Source of the DNA: Dipylidium caninum
Lineage: Eukaryota > Platyhelminthes > Cestoda > Cyclophyllidea > Dipylidiidae
Direction: 5' to 3'
Assembly: GCA_017562135.1 (NCBI GenBank)
Contig: QEYB01000026.1
Location: forward strand, 1 to 64,000
DNA length: 64,000 bases
The notes under the pieces are model-generated. The model did not search any database. It was not told the origin of the DNA and was given only the letters and a program-made list of their open reading frames with translations. Positions 12,680 through 25,862 of this stretch are shown here, piece after piece; position 1 is the first letter of the stretch; each line of letters opens with the position of its first letter. The translations under genes and the position numbers were made by a program.

Positions 12680-15600
12680 AGAACTGTCTTTCATTCCCAC
12701 TATTTCCTGTGATATTTTTAAAGACATGTTTCCGGGTTCATTTTCCATTCTATGTTTGATGGTTTGTGCTAGCTTTTCGTCTGTAAATCCCAATTTCTTT
12801 TTTTTTCAAGTCTTATACAAGCTTATTTAGCTTTTATCTCGTATCTCGATACTTTTCGTCCTTTTCACGCTGTCAACGGTAGTTCTTCAGTTGATTTTTG
12901 TCATTACGGTGTGCCCCTTCACTCTCGATAGTCCGCTCGTGGGTTCTTTGTTGATACTTTAGTGAGTAATTCCGAAACCGCGGACTTCAAAATTGATAAA
13001 ATTTAATGAGCAGTCGGGTCGTTTGTCATGAATCCTAGAAGTAGTTTTTTTTCTCACCTCATGAATGTTAATTAGGGCCTTTCACCTATTCTACTGAATT
13101 TTTTCCCTGCTTGAATTTGTTGCACTCCGGGTAATCCTTCATCTTGTCTTTGCCATTAATTCTTGACATTTGTCAAGGCAATTTTGAGAACCGGTAGAGT
13201 ACCAATGATACTATTTTTACATCTGTCAGTGTATTTATTTAACTGGCTACGAGGTCACGATCTTTTCAATTTGAAATATCGCTTAGGGAAATCCAGTGGT
13301 GTATAGATAAGTCTCGGGAGCCCATTATTTATTTCAATAAAAATAACCATTTAGACTATGTTCATTACTCGTCGTTGGCGAGATATTCTTTTTACTTCAA
13401 CATATAGACTGGGCTGCTAATAACCTAATGGTTTTAGGTTAAACAGTGGATAAGGCTGCCATTAAATTAACGGATTAATGAAAACTTCTCGGTAGATTAC
13501 TTACAAGACCGCTATGAAGGAAATTCGTTATTAATGTTGCACAAATTGGGCCTAGTTATTTTCCCTCAAAGGAATTGAGGCATCCTAAATGACGCTATCA
13601 AACTTTTGACTAACAATTGAATGTGCCTACACCGAAACTCATCTTCAGTATGAATTTGCATATTGTGGACACATTAAATTGGGAATGAACCTGTTTCTCA
13701 ACCACTGGTTGGTATCAGTCGACTCCGAGCATCGACCGTGATCAGGCGAGGAAGCCTAGCCCATTCTGACGCTTAACTACTTGACAAGATTATGCCAGTA
13801 TCTGACTTTCTCCTTATCCACTTTTGGGCGACTCTAATCTTCTTTTCATGCAGACATTTAATCTTAACCGGTGTATGACGGCCTAAATTCAAATTCGCAA
13901 GTAAGTGGCGACTACTTATAAGCGTGTTTTCTTCTAGCATCTCGACACGAGTTTTTTCTTTACTTTAGATGTGGGCCCTCAGCGTTTGCTCGATCACAAG
14001 CAAAGCCACCGGTAATGGCTCGTATAGATAACTTTGTAATAAAAGTGTATCAATCAAGAAAACTTTTCCTTTTGTAACAGTGAATCTTCCAGAAGCGACG
14101 GCCTAAAATGGAAGTAGCGACTTGAACTTTCGGAATTTGAAATGAGTCCCTCCACTTTAAACTCTGAAATTAAGGGCAACTTTGTTGACTCCTACGAGGA
14201 GAGAACAGGAAAGGTTAACTCCACTTGTCAATGTTATTTATTGAAGAATGCTTTGACCCTGGATAGTCAGTGGTGTCGAATAATAGGGCCACATTCTTTT
14301 TGCTAATTTGTCGATTCCAGCTGACTTGGCTTTTCATCTCATGCTATTCTACACATTTCTCTAGCGTTTTAGAACGGCCTTTTTGTTACCCAACTTCAGC
14401 AATAGATTTTTTTATTTACGAACATCTGCAACGGGCTGAAAACTTCCCATGCATGCTTTAGTTAATGGGCTCACCACTTTTCTTGACGTGTTCGGCCTTC
14501 AAATTCACATGCTCTCATTATCCTCAAGCACACAACTTAGGTCTCTCCTTAACAAAATATCATCACTTTGAGTAGTTTCGGCTTCGTCTAAATATTTGCG
14601 GCATTTAAAGTATCACCAAATAAATAGGTTTCGAGGAAGAACCAGTAGAAGCTCTAAATTAGGGTCGGTAAAAAGTTCACATAAAGAGATTGAATAGCAT
14701 AATAAGGGGTTAAAATTCTCAGGCAACTTATTGTCTAGAAATTTCACATTGCATTAACTATTTTAGAGTTTTAGGGTGCTCGCATGCACCAAATAAATTA
14801 GTGTTACTTCCAGTGCTGTAGTGGTTTCTTCCGACTCATCTACGATTTTTACTGCAATTTTTTGCGTTTTCTGGTGCTCAGATTAGCCGATGTCTCCCTC
14901 TCACTGTTCATGGCATCTTTTGGCTTTGTATATCCGCTCTCTGTGTAGGCCAAATGTTCTCAACCATGAAAGTCTTGTGAGGAAGCACTTTCATGAGACC
15001 TATTGAATGGCCTTCGAATCTCGTTTTTCGGTCCGATGTTGGAGCATTTCTAAACGAAGTGCATTTAATTCTGCTAACTGGTCAAATATCCGGATTCACT
15101 CTATTTTTGGAGAACAGGCAAATTTAACTTTTTGACAGGCTGGCAATCCACTTGTCAACTTTCTCTATAGACAGTCTAAAGGGTTCTCCCAGCTAAATTA
15201 CCAAGGGCTTCATAAACTCTCATATGAAAATATGGTGGGATGTGAAGGGAAAGGACTACGGTGTGGTTAAGGGAAAGAAAATGCTAGGCATTGCCATTAA
15301 AGGGTGGAAAAAGTCGGGTTATTCGGATTAAGGGCTTCTATGGCTTTCTCTGTGATAACTCAGTAAATGTTTCTCATCAACTTGATGTCAATAAATTGAA
15401 GATAGTATGCAAAGTTCCACTTTGACTCCCCGTATTCCATGAATCACCACGATGACAAGCCTTGCCGCCATGGCTGCCATTATTCGTTTTCGCTGTGTTG
15501 TTGTCCACGTACCCCCGACATATCCAGGCACCTAACTTAGTTACACTGATTCTGATAGTGAATGTGCATAATCCTGCAAATTATTGAGGAATTCAGACGT

Positions 15601-16899
15601 TATATAATTTGAAATCGCAATTTTAATCAGAATTCAGATTGTGTAAACCTCAGGGAATTTTTCAGTTTCTTCATCGGTCCACATTCACCCACGAGATTCT
15701 GCGTGAAGTGGCTTTAGTGATATATCATGACTAGAGTCCACGAGCTCAAGATACGAGATGAGAGTGAATCTTGGAAACATTTGCGGCTTACCTATCTGTA
15801 TCATATCCCTTTTCAATCTTCTCTCTTAATACTTTCAAAAGCTTCTATTTAAATTTCCTTCTGTTAATCTTTATCATATCTTATGAGGTGTGGTTTGAAA
15901 AAGACATCTATTTCGACATCATTCTGACTTAATTTCTCAAACTCTATTAGACCAAAAAATGTTTATTTGATCCTTAATTTATGATTTTCCAAGCTGTTCC
16001 AAAAAAACTAAGGACTGGTTAAGCTGCAGTCGATTCAATCATCCAGGTGTGTTTTGTTCTTCCTGGATCACTTGCACATTTGCGTTGCTGTACCGCTGGA
16101 ACGTAACGTTTTTTTCCTTGTAAGGGGTATTTAATGCCGAAGAATGTGCATTTTTAATGCCTCCCCTATCTTCCGCCTTCAAACAGAGTATTTAAACTGA
16201 GTCGAAATGCACATCAACTTCAAATGATGCACCCATTTTGCTGACAGTTATAACTAAACAAATGAGGCCATAAAGCTAGACTTGATGTGAAGAGTTGTTT
16301 TCCTTCCCTAGTTAACTCTTTCACATTAACGTTTATCATCTTCAAGCAGTGGTACTTGGAAATTTTCTAATGTCTTTGTATATAAAAGGTTTACACAAAA
16401 TGCCAACCGTTTATTTTCATGTTATTTAGCATCTACATGTGATAAGTCACTTTTAGGAGTCATACTTCAATAGTAGTGAGAGTGTATAAGGAAATTGTTA
16501 AAGAAAAACATTTAGCTAGAATTCACATCTAAGATATCCTGAAGACAAATAAGCACGGTTTAACATCGTAACGAATTGCTAAACTAAGCTTTCAAACCCA
16601 CCCAAGCACATTTAAGCTTTACACCAATTGAGAATTTCACAATCGCAATTGTTTTGAAAACACGCCGATTTGGCATACGGCCAAGACAGCAGTCCAATAG
16701 AAACGCGTAACTGCCCGAAAAACGTGACTATCGACCAATGAAATAACAAGATAAATCTGATTGGTTGACAAGCTGACTTATTTGTTTTCCTCGCCCTGCG
16801 TAGCCGTCACGGGGCCAGACCTTCACTATAACGCCGCTCCTGCGTTTTCGGCAGTGGTGGTTCTGACACATCCTGCTACTGACCCCGGCAACTCTTAAA
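12680..16899. other. Gene-free spacer of 4.2 kb
   Basis: AT-rich sequence after CPTP. Only short frames without recognisable protein features are present (for example 14270-14461). No transposon protein, RNA gene or tandem array was recognised. The last 200 bases form the probable promoter of the BIR gene. Confidence 0.5.
16725..16899 (+). promoter_or_regulatory. Probable promoter of the BIR gene with two CCAAT-type boxes
   Basis: A direct CCAAT (in GACCAATGAA, near 16735) and an inverted one (GATTGGTTG, near 16760) lie about 140-165 bases before the start codon at 16900. A more GC-rich stretch follows. CCAAT pairs like this are common NF-Y sites in animal promoters. Function here is inferred from position only. 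Confidence 0.35.
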
Positions 16900-18861
16900 A
16901 TGTTCTCAGCTTTCCAATCTGCGTTGAAGGATGTCTTCCTGGTGACCGTACAAAATGAAGAGGAACTGACTTGCCCTACTGTCGCTATTGCATTGGGTGT
17001 GTCGACCCTCTATTTTCAGGCATTTAGCAATATATCACCGGCTAATTTACTGTCCCCTTCCAAAGTGATGGAGAACTAGATAAACGCGGTTTTTTCAGCA
17101 CTTTCACTCCTTTTTTCTCGTATAGGAGAATTTGTTTACTTCAGGAAAAGACCAGCTTTGTTCCAAGCCTTGTGTAAACCTTTACGATTGCCTTTTTGCG
17201 ATATGCTTTGAACTTACAGTAGGCCCTATATAATATCCACTTGATAGTGAACTCGTCCTTCTAATTAATTATCAATATATTAGGTCACGATTATAATAAA
17301 TTTTACGAAACCTAACAGACCTATTTGGCCCTCCTTATTGTCCCGAATCTTGTGTTCTTTAATTTGGTTTTTTGAATCGGTAACACCCCAACTGCATCCT
17401 GCTATAGCTCAATGCGATAATGGAATTTTGTTGCTTTTCATGCAAGATTTTCCTCATTACCTCATTGACCCAGCTTTTCGCATTCTGCCACTTTTGCTGC
17501 TACAAAATTAACATATTTCCACTTCTTATACTACTGACCGTTAAAATGATAATATAGTGCAAACAGAGTTGAATCCTACTTGATCGTCTGGACGCAAGAT
17601 ATCCACACACAAAGATTTACCACTGACTTCCCTCATTGTTCCTTCTATTTCAGCTTGTCTCGTACAGAAGTACGCCTTTGCACCGCGTTTTGCCACTCAT
17701 CGTCAATGTTTAGATTCCTTTGGTGGAAAGATTACGGGCTGGTCTTTGGTCTCTTCCCAGAGGCCTTCTGCCGTGGAGTTAGCGAATGCTGGCTTCTATC
17801 ACACTGGCCGCTCTGACGAGGCGGTATGTGGAGCATGCTTCCTTGGTCTGCGCGATTGGCAACCTTGTGATGTCGATGCCGAGGCGGTACACGCCAGATT
17901 CGCCGGGGGAGGCGGTGGCGGTTGCCTCTTCCTAACTACTCGCCGCCTCCTCACGTCTGTGCTGCCGCTCGCGCGCAAACGTCTAACCGCTCCCGCGCCA
18001 CGATCGGACTCGACTTCTGCTGCCACGGTAATCGGTCGACTTTCTGTAATAGCACGCGAAATGGCTCTCGATGGCAGTGGCGACGGCGGCAGAAGTAATG
18101 GTTGCTGGCCCGTAGAGAATGCCCGAGCTCTCGGCTACTCAGACGACCTAATTCTGCTGGCCCTGTGGAGGTTGCAGACGGAAGGAAAAGCTGATGATCA
18201 GACGTGGGAAATCGATCCGCAGGTGAGTGTGTGTCTGCAATGAGAATCATAGAAAAATTATGTGCCTCTGTTAACATGGACAAGTTTAATTTGGCTCAGC
18301 AAACTAATAACGTCTCAAGTTTATCACCAAGATTATGTACTCAATGAAAGATTATGTGGTAATCGTCTCGTTCTTCTATTTCTGTTGTGCCATTTTTCTC
18401 GGATTTTAACGAGAAAAAATGAATACCATCTATTTTAATTTGTTGACTTTTCGACAAATCACTTCGAAGCGGTCACAATGTCGTCCAGCCACTGTCAATA
18501 TAATCTGTTTCTCTTTGAAAACTTGTAGGAAACAACGAATCTCCTAAAAGCTATTTTACGCGTGCAGGAGAGCGGACTAGGTGATGATGACTTAGCAGAC
18601 GAAGTGGAGCACCTGGAGAGGTCGACGGGACTCCTCTCTGCACGTAACACTAGGGAACGCGTCTCTGAGACAGAATTCACAGAGATTGAGACCCACTCGG
18701 ACCGAGCAGACGTCTTAGTTAACTCGCCCCAACCGCGTCCACCCTGCTTTTCTCAGATGCTGCAGTGGTGGGCGAAGACCTGGCTTTCTCCTTCCGTGTC
18801 TACCGTCTGTAGCAGTCCCCGTTCGGCTATTCGCAGGAAAGCCCATTCTGCATCTACTTAG
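16900..18861 (+). CDS. BIR-domain protein (IAP family), no RING domain
   Basis: Three exons in matching phase, 16900-16996, 17654-18222 and 18529-18861, encode 332 residues. A single BIR domain runs from PRFATHRQ through ELANAGFYHTG, VCGAC and GLRDWQP to a His and a final Cys in GGGGGGC. BIR domains of IAP proteins bind caspases or IAP-binding motifs through this zinc fold. A UBA-like helical stretch (ALGYSDDLILLALWRL) follows, in the place where cellular IAPs carry UBA. The C-terminus is Ser-rich and ends at a clear stop. No C3HC4 RING is seen, so no ubiquitin ligase activity is expected. The spacing from the second Cys to His is 17 residues rather than the usual 16, and from His to the last Cys it is 10 rather than about 6. 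The first exon is supported by an ATG, a donor and exact phase, but not by homology. Confidence 0.8.
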
Positions 18862-21607
18862 ACGACGCCATCTCACACGCTCTTTTAGTCATTTAGACAT
18901 TGTACTCCCTTCTACACCCCTTTTACCATGACTGCACACGTCCTTACACCTCATGCTTACTCCTTCCCTGAACTTCATTTCTTCAATACATTCTTCAAAT
19001 TCTACTTCTTGTAGAAACTTGGCAGGTGAAAAATTATCGTAAAGCTTTGTCAACTCACCTGAGAATTTCTTTTAACGCAACTACTTAAATGCGAAGATTT
19101 CGGATACAAAATTTAGAAAAAGTTCAGGTAATTGTAAATTTGAAAATTGCGAGGTTACCTCCAAGACCGCATTTTTTGCCAATGTCTCCTAATAATATGA
19201 TAAATTTTTGGCGGATGAACAGTCAAATAGCTTCGAAAGTCATGAACGGCGAAGAGACCGAAACAAGCGTGTTTGGATTTGTGGCAGAATGTCTTCGCAC
19301 TTTAACTAGTTCGCCAGCCAGACGTGTAGGTTTAATGGCCTCAATGTTGTCCTAAAAGAAAGATCCTTCTTCCCTCAATGGGCACTTTATCGAATACGGT
19401 CAATGGGAAATGGAGACGTGAAGGAAGAGGTGTCATAACATTGGAGAAAATAATCAGTTTGTGTTTAGTAGCGAGGTCTTTGAATTGTTTCGTTGGCCTC
19501 GTGCTCTTCTGGGGGCAGCTTAAGGTGATGGGATTTCAAAATTCCTGTAACAGATGGGATTACAGGTCTCATGGATTGTAAAATGCCACCTCCAATTTTA
19601 AGCTTTTGACATTGTTGATGACCTCTGAAAGCGCTTCCGTGTAGTCGTTATATAACAACTCGGACCATTAATGTCGTCCAGAAGGGCGAGTGTGGTCAGA
19701 GGCCCGTCCTATGAGGTGAATAAATTCCTGTACTTGGATTCCCATTTGAACAAATAACTATTTACGAAAAAGGCATATCACCCTCCCAGGAAGTAATGTG
19801 CCAGGAAAGCGTTGCAGGATTAGGTGAAATGTTCGTTGATGTATAAGATCATCGTCCCATTATTAGTGAATGTAAGGGGATAAAAGTGTCCTATTAAGTG
19901 GATATTGGTAGAGGAGCAAAGTCAGGATATTAATGACGCTAAAAACAACGAGCGATATCAGTAAAGAGGGTTTGATAAGTGTAAATCAATATGTAGTTCA
20001 GCACATCTAAAGTGAAAACAAATTGCTCATCTCACTAATCATTTAATCATTCTAATTTCATCCGGCATTGGATATGTCAACTTGATCATTTCTTCTTGCA
20101 AATAACCTGTCGAACATTAAATAATACCCCTTATCCCAAACGTCGAAGTCGATAATGAGAGAGGAATTTTGTACCATTATGTTTCACATTTATATACTCA
20201 ACTCGTCTTCTTTCCTGGGATTATCGTAGTATTCGAAGTCTTCCACTAATTACTACTTAATTGGAGATTGGCAACGCTCAAACTAACTCCACGCAACAAG
20301 TAGCTACCTGCTTTTTTAAAACGAACTCTATAATCTGTGCAATTTCAGAGATTTAAAGCTTTGAATTTGCCAGCACAAATATAATCTGTTTTAAGTCACC
20401 AGTCAAAAAAGCAAGTACAACAAATTACAGATAAAAAAAGGAAATTTAATCATTACCCTCTTCCTCAATACATAACTTTTGCAGGCCATACTATTATTAC
20501 TTTATCATAACCAATGTCCTATTTCCATGAAAAATTTTAAAATTGATCACCGTCCGATTAATCATAAATGGTAAAATTCTACTTGTTTTATTTGAAGTAT
20601 AGATATTAGGATACTCATATGAGAACACGTTATTCACAGTCCAAGGATACCTTATATTGTTCCAAAATAAAAAAATACTGTTTTTACCTCTTTAACTGTA
20701 ACAGGATGCAAGGATAAGATGATGGTCAACGCTAGGTGACAATAGGCGAAGCCAATTTTTCGATTCTTTTCAGAGAAATCCGTACGTTGTACGTCAACTT
20801 AATCTAGTAATACCTAAGTGTTATTTGAAAGAGATTTTTCCGATCTCCTCGATCTTAAGCCCTAAAGCAGGGTTAGGGGGTTTGCTATTGCATGACAATT
20901 TTCCGTTCGGCAATTATACCACGATGATTAACTCCCGAAGCGAATAGCGCTAATAATGCCAGAGCGAAAGTCTTGTGTGAGCAATTGGTATTCACGGATT
21001 CGAAACGCGGGTAACAATAGTTGTGAGGCGCAATGTAGGAGAATGACATCTCAAGTATGTTGTTGATATTTTCTTCTGATGTTTGGCTCCATGTGCAGTA
21101 ATCGTGATTACAAAACTTCCCGATACTGATGATGACGATATTCTAGTTTATAAATTTGGACGCCCTTAGACGACCTTGCCACCCAAACGCCATATTGCGA
21201 CGTATGGGGGTGCGTCCAACTCTTGCTATTCGACCGGTGCTCCGGTACTGATTTTATCCAGTATACATGTAAAAATTGCCTATAGACCAGAAAGCGTCTT
21301 GTCTTCTACCGTGGGCTACAGTGGCAACGTATTCTGAATTTCGTTTATCTGTTGTGGGAATAGGGGCTAGTGGAGGAATTTTCACTCGCCTGTGTGTGGT
21401 GCATGTTACTGTTGCTCTTTGTTTTGGAACCCGTTTGATTTTGCTTCCGCGTACCCCTAAGAGTTTATTGAGTCTAGGTTCGCTTTCTGTTTTGGCTTGG
21501 ACATAAGGCTGCCTACTGGAATGCTTTTAATTTTTCTCACGTTTTTAGTAGTTACCTCCTTTACCTGTCTTCATTGAGCATTTTAAGCGTTATGGTATTT
21601 CTCTCAG
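18862..21607. other. Spacer of 2.7 kb before SIRT1
   Basis: AT-rich. Frames at 19089-19355, 19378-19581 and 21276-21506 resemble no family and lack convincing splice context. One or more upstream SIRT1 exons carrying the start codon should lie here, because the first recognised exon begins at a splice acceptor (TTTCTCTCAG, ending 21607). They could not be identified. Confidence 0.45.
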
Positions 21608-24600
21608 GATACGAAAGACTCATTTTCGCCAAATCCTCGCCCTGCCGAGCCTCCAATCGACTTGGAATCGTCCGAGGAGGTCCGTGGAGCTTCTTGCTAA
21701 CGAAGGAGATGATGGGGGATGCGCTAGTGAATGCGAAATAGTTAGTGTCAGTTCTGATATTGACGAACAGGAAATGAAGTGGCGCAATATCACCCGAATA
21801 AATGCACTTATATCTGCGGGATATAATAACCCGCGACTCTTATTGACTCGGATTTTCCATGTTAGTCCCAATATTCTGCCATCTGATGCCGACAGTATGT
21901 GGAATATCCTCTTCTCAATATTGTCTGAGCCCCGTGATCGAAAAAGACTGAAGCAGTACTCCTCAATGCAGTCGGTTATCAAATTGCTTCGCGATAGTTC
22001 GCGCATCCTCGTTCTCACTGGTGCCGGCATATCTGTTTCTTGTGGAATACCCGATTTTAGATCAAGAAGTGGTGTTTATGCTCGGCTTGCACGTGATTTT
22101 CCGGACTTGCGCAGCCCGCAAGATATGTTTGATATGCAATACTTTTTGAACAATCCTAAACCGTTTTTCACTTTCGCAAAGGTGCTGAGTTGTAAATAAT
22201 TATATCTTGTTTTAATTATTTTAATTAATTATTATTGTATCAGAATTGATTTCTAATTAAACAAAAACCAACCTTTATCCTGCTAGGAGCTCTTCCCTGG
22301 TCAATTTAAACCCTCCTACGCACACCGTTTTATCAAACTATTAGAAGAAAAGTCGAAACTATTGAGGAACTACACGCAAAATATTGACACGCTTGAACAG
22401 ATGGCTGGGATTACAAGAATAATACAGTGTCATGGTAGGGTCTATCATTCTCTTATCTACGAGGGGTTTCATACCACTATATATTACTGTTAAATTGTCT
22501 AACTGATGACTCACAATGTTCCCCGTTTTAAGGTTCCTTTGCCACCGCCAGTTGCGTGAGTTGTAAGCGTAAGGTACGTGGAGAGGAGATTCGTGAGGCG
22601 ATAATGGCTCAACGAATTCCTCATTGTTCATATTGCCGTCCTGATCTCGGACTTAAGGGTGTACCTGCAGTGACCGATTCAGGGATCGACACTGCTACCA
22701 CACCATCATCATCTCTTCCCTTACCTTCCCATGGCGTAATGAAACCCGACATTGTTTTCTTTGGCGAGGGTTTGCCCACTGAATTCCATGAATCTTTACA
22801 CAAGGACCTCCGCGAAGTCGATCTTATTTTAGTTATGGGGTCCTCGCTCAAGGTCAGACCGGTCTCACACATACCAGGTATGGAGACAATGTCAAACTTA
22901 ATTAAGCCAATGTACTGGGAAACCTACTCTCCTTACATAAACATTTTAATTTTAAACTCTTTATTCCTTTGAATGCATTCAGACTCCCGAAAGAATTAAG
23001 TAGGGTTGGTTGTGCTCGCATTTTAGTGCTTCTACCCAATGCCTCTTTATTATGTTGATATAGCTTTTGATTATGAGCGATTTCAGGCTACTAAGTGTCT
23101 GCTATCTCGCTCTATGACTTCAGTCATTAATCTAAATGCGCCTAGATTTGTCATCTCATGTTTCGTGCTATACCATCCGGTTTAATTATTTTGTTAATCT
23201 CCTCTGCTTTTGTTGGGGTAGGGCCCTATCATGTTTTATGACGAGCTTTTCTTTAAGATGGCGAATAGATAAGGTGCTCACGCAAAATCTGCTAAGTTCG
23301 CGAATTAACTGTTAGTGAGATTCGATTATGTTTGTTCTGTAATTCTGTCTAATAATTTCGATTATTTGCGAAATGTCGAAGTCATATGTAGGTCATATTG
23401 GGAAAATATTTCTTTGTAAAATGACGGTAATACTCCAGCATCTAACTTGTACACTTACTTTTCTGTATGATAATGGATTATTGACTCGTGACCAACATAC
23501 TCTGCTAGTTATTTGTCGAAAATGGATTTTTTCACTAACCACAACCCTCAGAGATCACATCAAGGGAAGCCTTCCAGGTCCTTCTAGCATCCTAAAAATT
23601 ATTCTGCCTTTATAATTAGCCTCTCACTTCTGACTTGACTAAGTTTTGCTGTTAAATGATGTTTGATTTTCTTCGACACAATAATCTTTTCTTCCGGTTA
23701 GATTCCGTTGCCCCAAATATACCTCAGATCCTAATTAATCGTGAATCTCTTTCCAACCATAATTTCGATGCTGAACTTCTTGGTGACTGTGATTTGATTC
23801 TCGAGCATCTCTGCCGGCAACTGGGATGGAACGTTGAAGGGGATTTCGACTGTTTGCCTGTACGTCGGGACTGTTGCTGATAAATGATGTCTCAAAATTC
23901 CCTCTTAGATAGGAAGTGTTAGAAATTAAGTTGTTTGCGGATTGGAACGAAAGAAATTAATCAATTATTTAATTTACTAACTGCATCTGTTTCTAGCTTC
24001 AATGTACGAAATTGTGCATTTCTTTAATTCGATTACTTCATTGTCGATCTTTGGCACTTAGATTAGGATGATTTTCTTATTTACATTCATTTAAAAATTG
24101 GACACTATTTCCATCAGCACGACTTGCTTTATTCACATTAAAACACCTGTCTTTCAGTCTACATCTCATGGTGCCTCTGTTCTAACGGATGTGGATTTGA
24201 GCGTTCCTCTAGCTGCCGCCGTGTCTGCCCTTTCTTCCGAAATAGATATCCAAACGTCTGGATCGGGTGGTACTGTAGATGGGAATTCAGCCAACACAAA
24301 ATATCTGGAAGTCGTATCTCCATCATCACAAGTTCTTTCTGATTCGGGGAAGTGTATTACATTACGACCCACTGAGCCTGAAACCCAACCGAATAGTGCA
24401 TTCACAACCAAGGATCCCCCGTGTTTGGTTGACTCGAAATGTGCCTCCGCAGACGACATCAACCCCGAAGTTGATATCGCAGGTGACAACAAACCGACTT
24501 TGGATGGCACTTCAGAGCGTCCAATTGACGTGGACGAGTCCAATTCTGTTGGTGAATCAGATTCCTCTTCTTCATCTTCCGAAAGTGACAACGTTGCTTT

Positions 24601-25146
24601 CAATCTATCTTCATACCTGCCCGGTGCGTTTTTCTTATTAAATGCGCAACAGCCTCGGATATAAATGCTCGCTATAAGTTTCATTTCTATTTAGAAAATA
24701 GTTTCACCAGTATTCCACCAAACATATACATTTTCAAAGGTGCAGAGTTTTCATTGTCTCTCGAGACGGCTTCTGAATGTTTGAAAAATCGAATAAAGCA
24801 TGGGGATACATCTCCGTTCACTGAGACGGAATCCGATTCCTCACTATCTTCGAACGAATCTAACTCATCCTCTGATGAAGATAAATTTATGCAACAATTG
24901 CTACGTCGTTGCGAATTGGATTCTGAGTTACAGAAGCATCGTGCGGACACAATGAATGCAGCAATGTCAGCGATAGAAGTAATTGATTGCGACTCTTTAC
25001 CGAGTGAGCAGCCTTTGGAAAAGACACCACCAATGCCATCTGCTACGGAAAAGGGTTTGGGTCATGCGACAGAAGAATCACAAAAGACCTCCTTATCCGC
25101 TAATGGCAATCCACCCGAATCCAAACGACGACGTTGCAGTGACTGA
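21608..25146 (+). CDS. SIRT1: SIRT1-type NAD-dependent protein deacetylase (5' end not found)
   Basis: Nuclear class I sirtuin removing acetyl groups from histones and transcription factors while consuming NAD (family knowledge). Exons: 21608-22181, 22287-22434, 22533-22877, 23702-23859, 24158-24623 and 24695-25146, giving at least 688 residues. Diagnostic motifs: [10 protein letters not shown]; the NAD loop [39 protein letters not shown]; catalytic His in IIQCHGS; zinc pairs CVSC and [21 protein letters not shown]; and [15 protein letters not shown]. After an acidic Ser-rich linker the last exon carries [12 protein letters not shown]. This corresponds to the C-terminal ESA segment of human SIRT1, which completes the catalytic core, and it separates SIRT1 from other sirtuins. 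The start codon is not identified. Within the first exon the reading frame changes near 21684-21705 (see findings). Confidence 0.95.
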
Positions 25147-25862
25147 CGAGTCCAGTTACTTCTGTCTCTGTTTTTGAAAATTTCTGCATATAGACTTTGA
25201 CTTTTTTTAATTTCCTTCTCTTTCGGGAATTGGGTTTCGTTATCGACGACATTTGTTAAAAGTAATTTTATAAGTCAGGCTATGTGGGGGGTACTTTTCG
25301 TCTGGTGTGTGTGTAAATTCATCATTGTAAAATGACTCCGCCGTACTCACGTTTGATGGCGTGGTTGTCGGGTAGTCTTGCGGAGTTTTGAATCCTACTA
25401 CGCTCATTTTTCTGTCTTGTTCGTGCACTACTTACGAATCGTCATATGTGAAATCACTTAAGCGATCTCAAACGGAGGGGGAATTGGTCTGATCCATGGG
25501 GGGTGTTGTAGGGACGTGCCTAACGTCAACAGTATTTAGTTGGTGCTGTGGATTTAGGCATGTTATGTTCATTGTAGAAAATGGGGAGGAGAGTGTTATG
25601 TGTTTTTTCGGAGAGATGTGTTTATGTGTGGTAGTCGAACACGTTGGTATATTAAGGAGAGGAAACTGATTAATTAATGATCCATTTGTCACGAACGTAT
25701 TCCGTCAAGCAAACACAATTCAGATAACGAAAACTAAGCTTTATTTTGTGGACTAGAATTGTTATTTATAAATATAAATTGACCGTCCTCTTGTTATAAG
25801 TAGCTGCATTAGACCCAGCGATTTTAACCGCTTAAGGCGTCCCTCGTGTACGTGCGGGCGGC
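25147..25862. other. Short spacer between SIRT1 and COX5B
   Basis: About 0.7 kb holding the SIRT1 3' region and the COX5B promoter. G-rich and T-rich patches occur around 25270-25640. Antisense open frames at 25240-25428 and 25468-25692 have low-complexity Thr/Pro-rich translations and no splice support. Confidence 0.4.

Noticed and set aside
24166..24684. Long minus-strand open frame opposite SIRT1
   Set aside because: It mirrors the acidic Ser-rich SIRT1 exon on the plus strand, which has splice phase and homology on its side.
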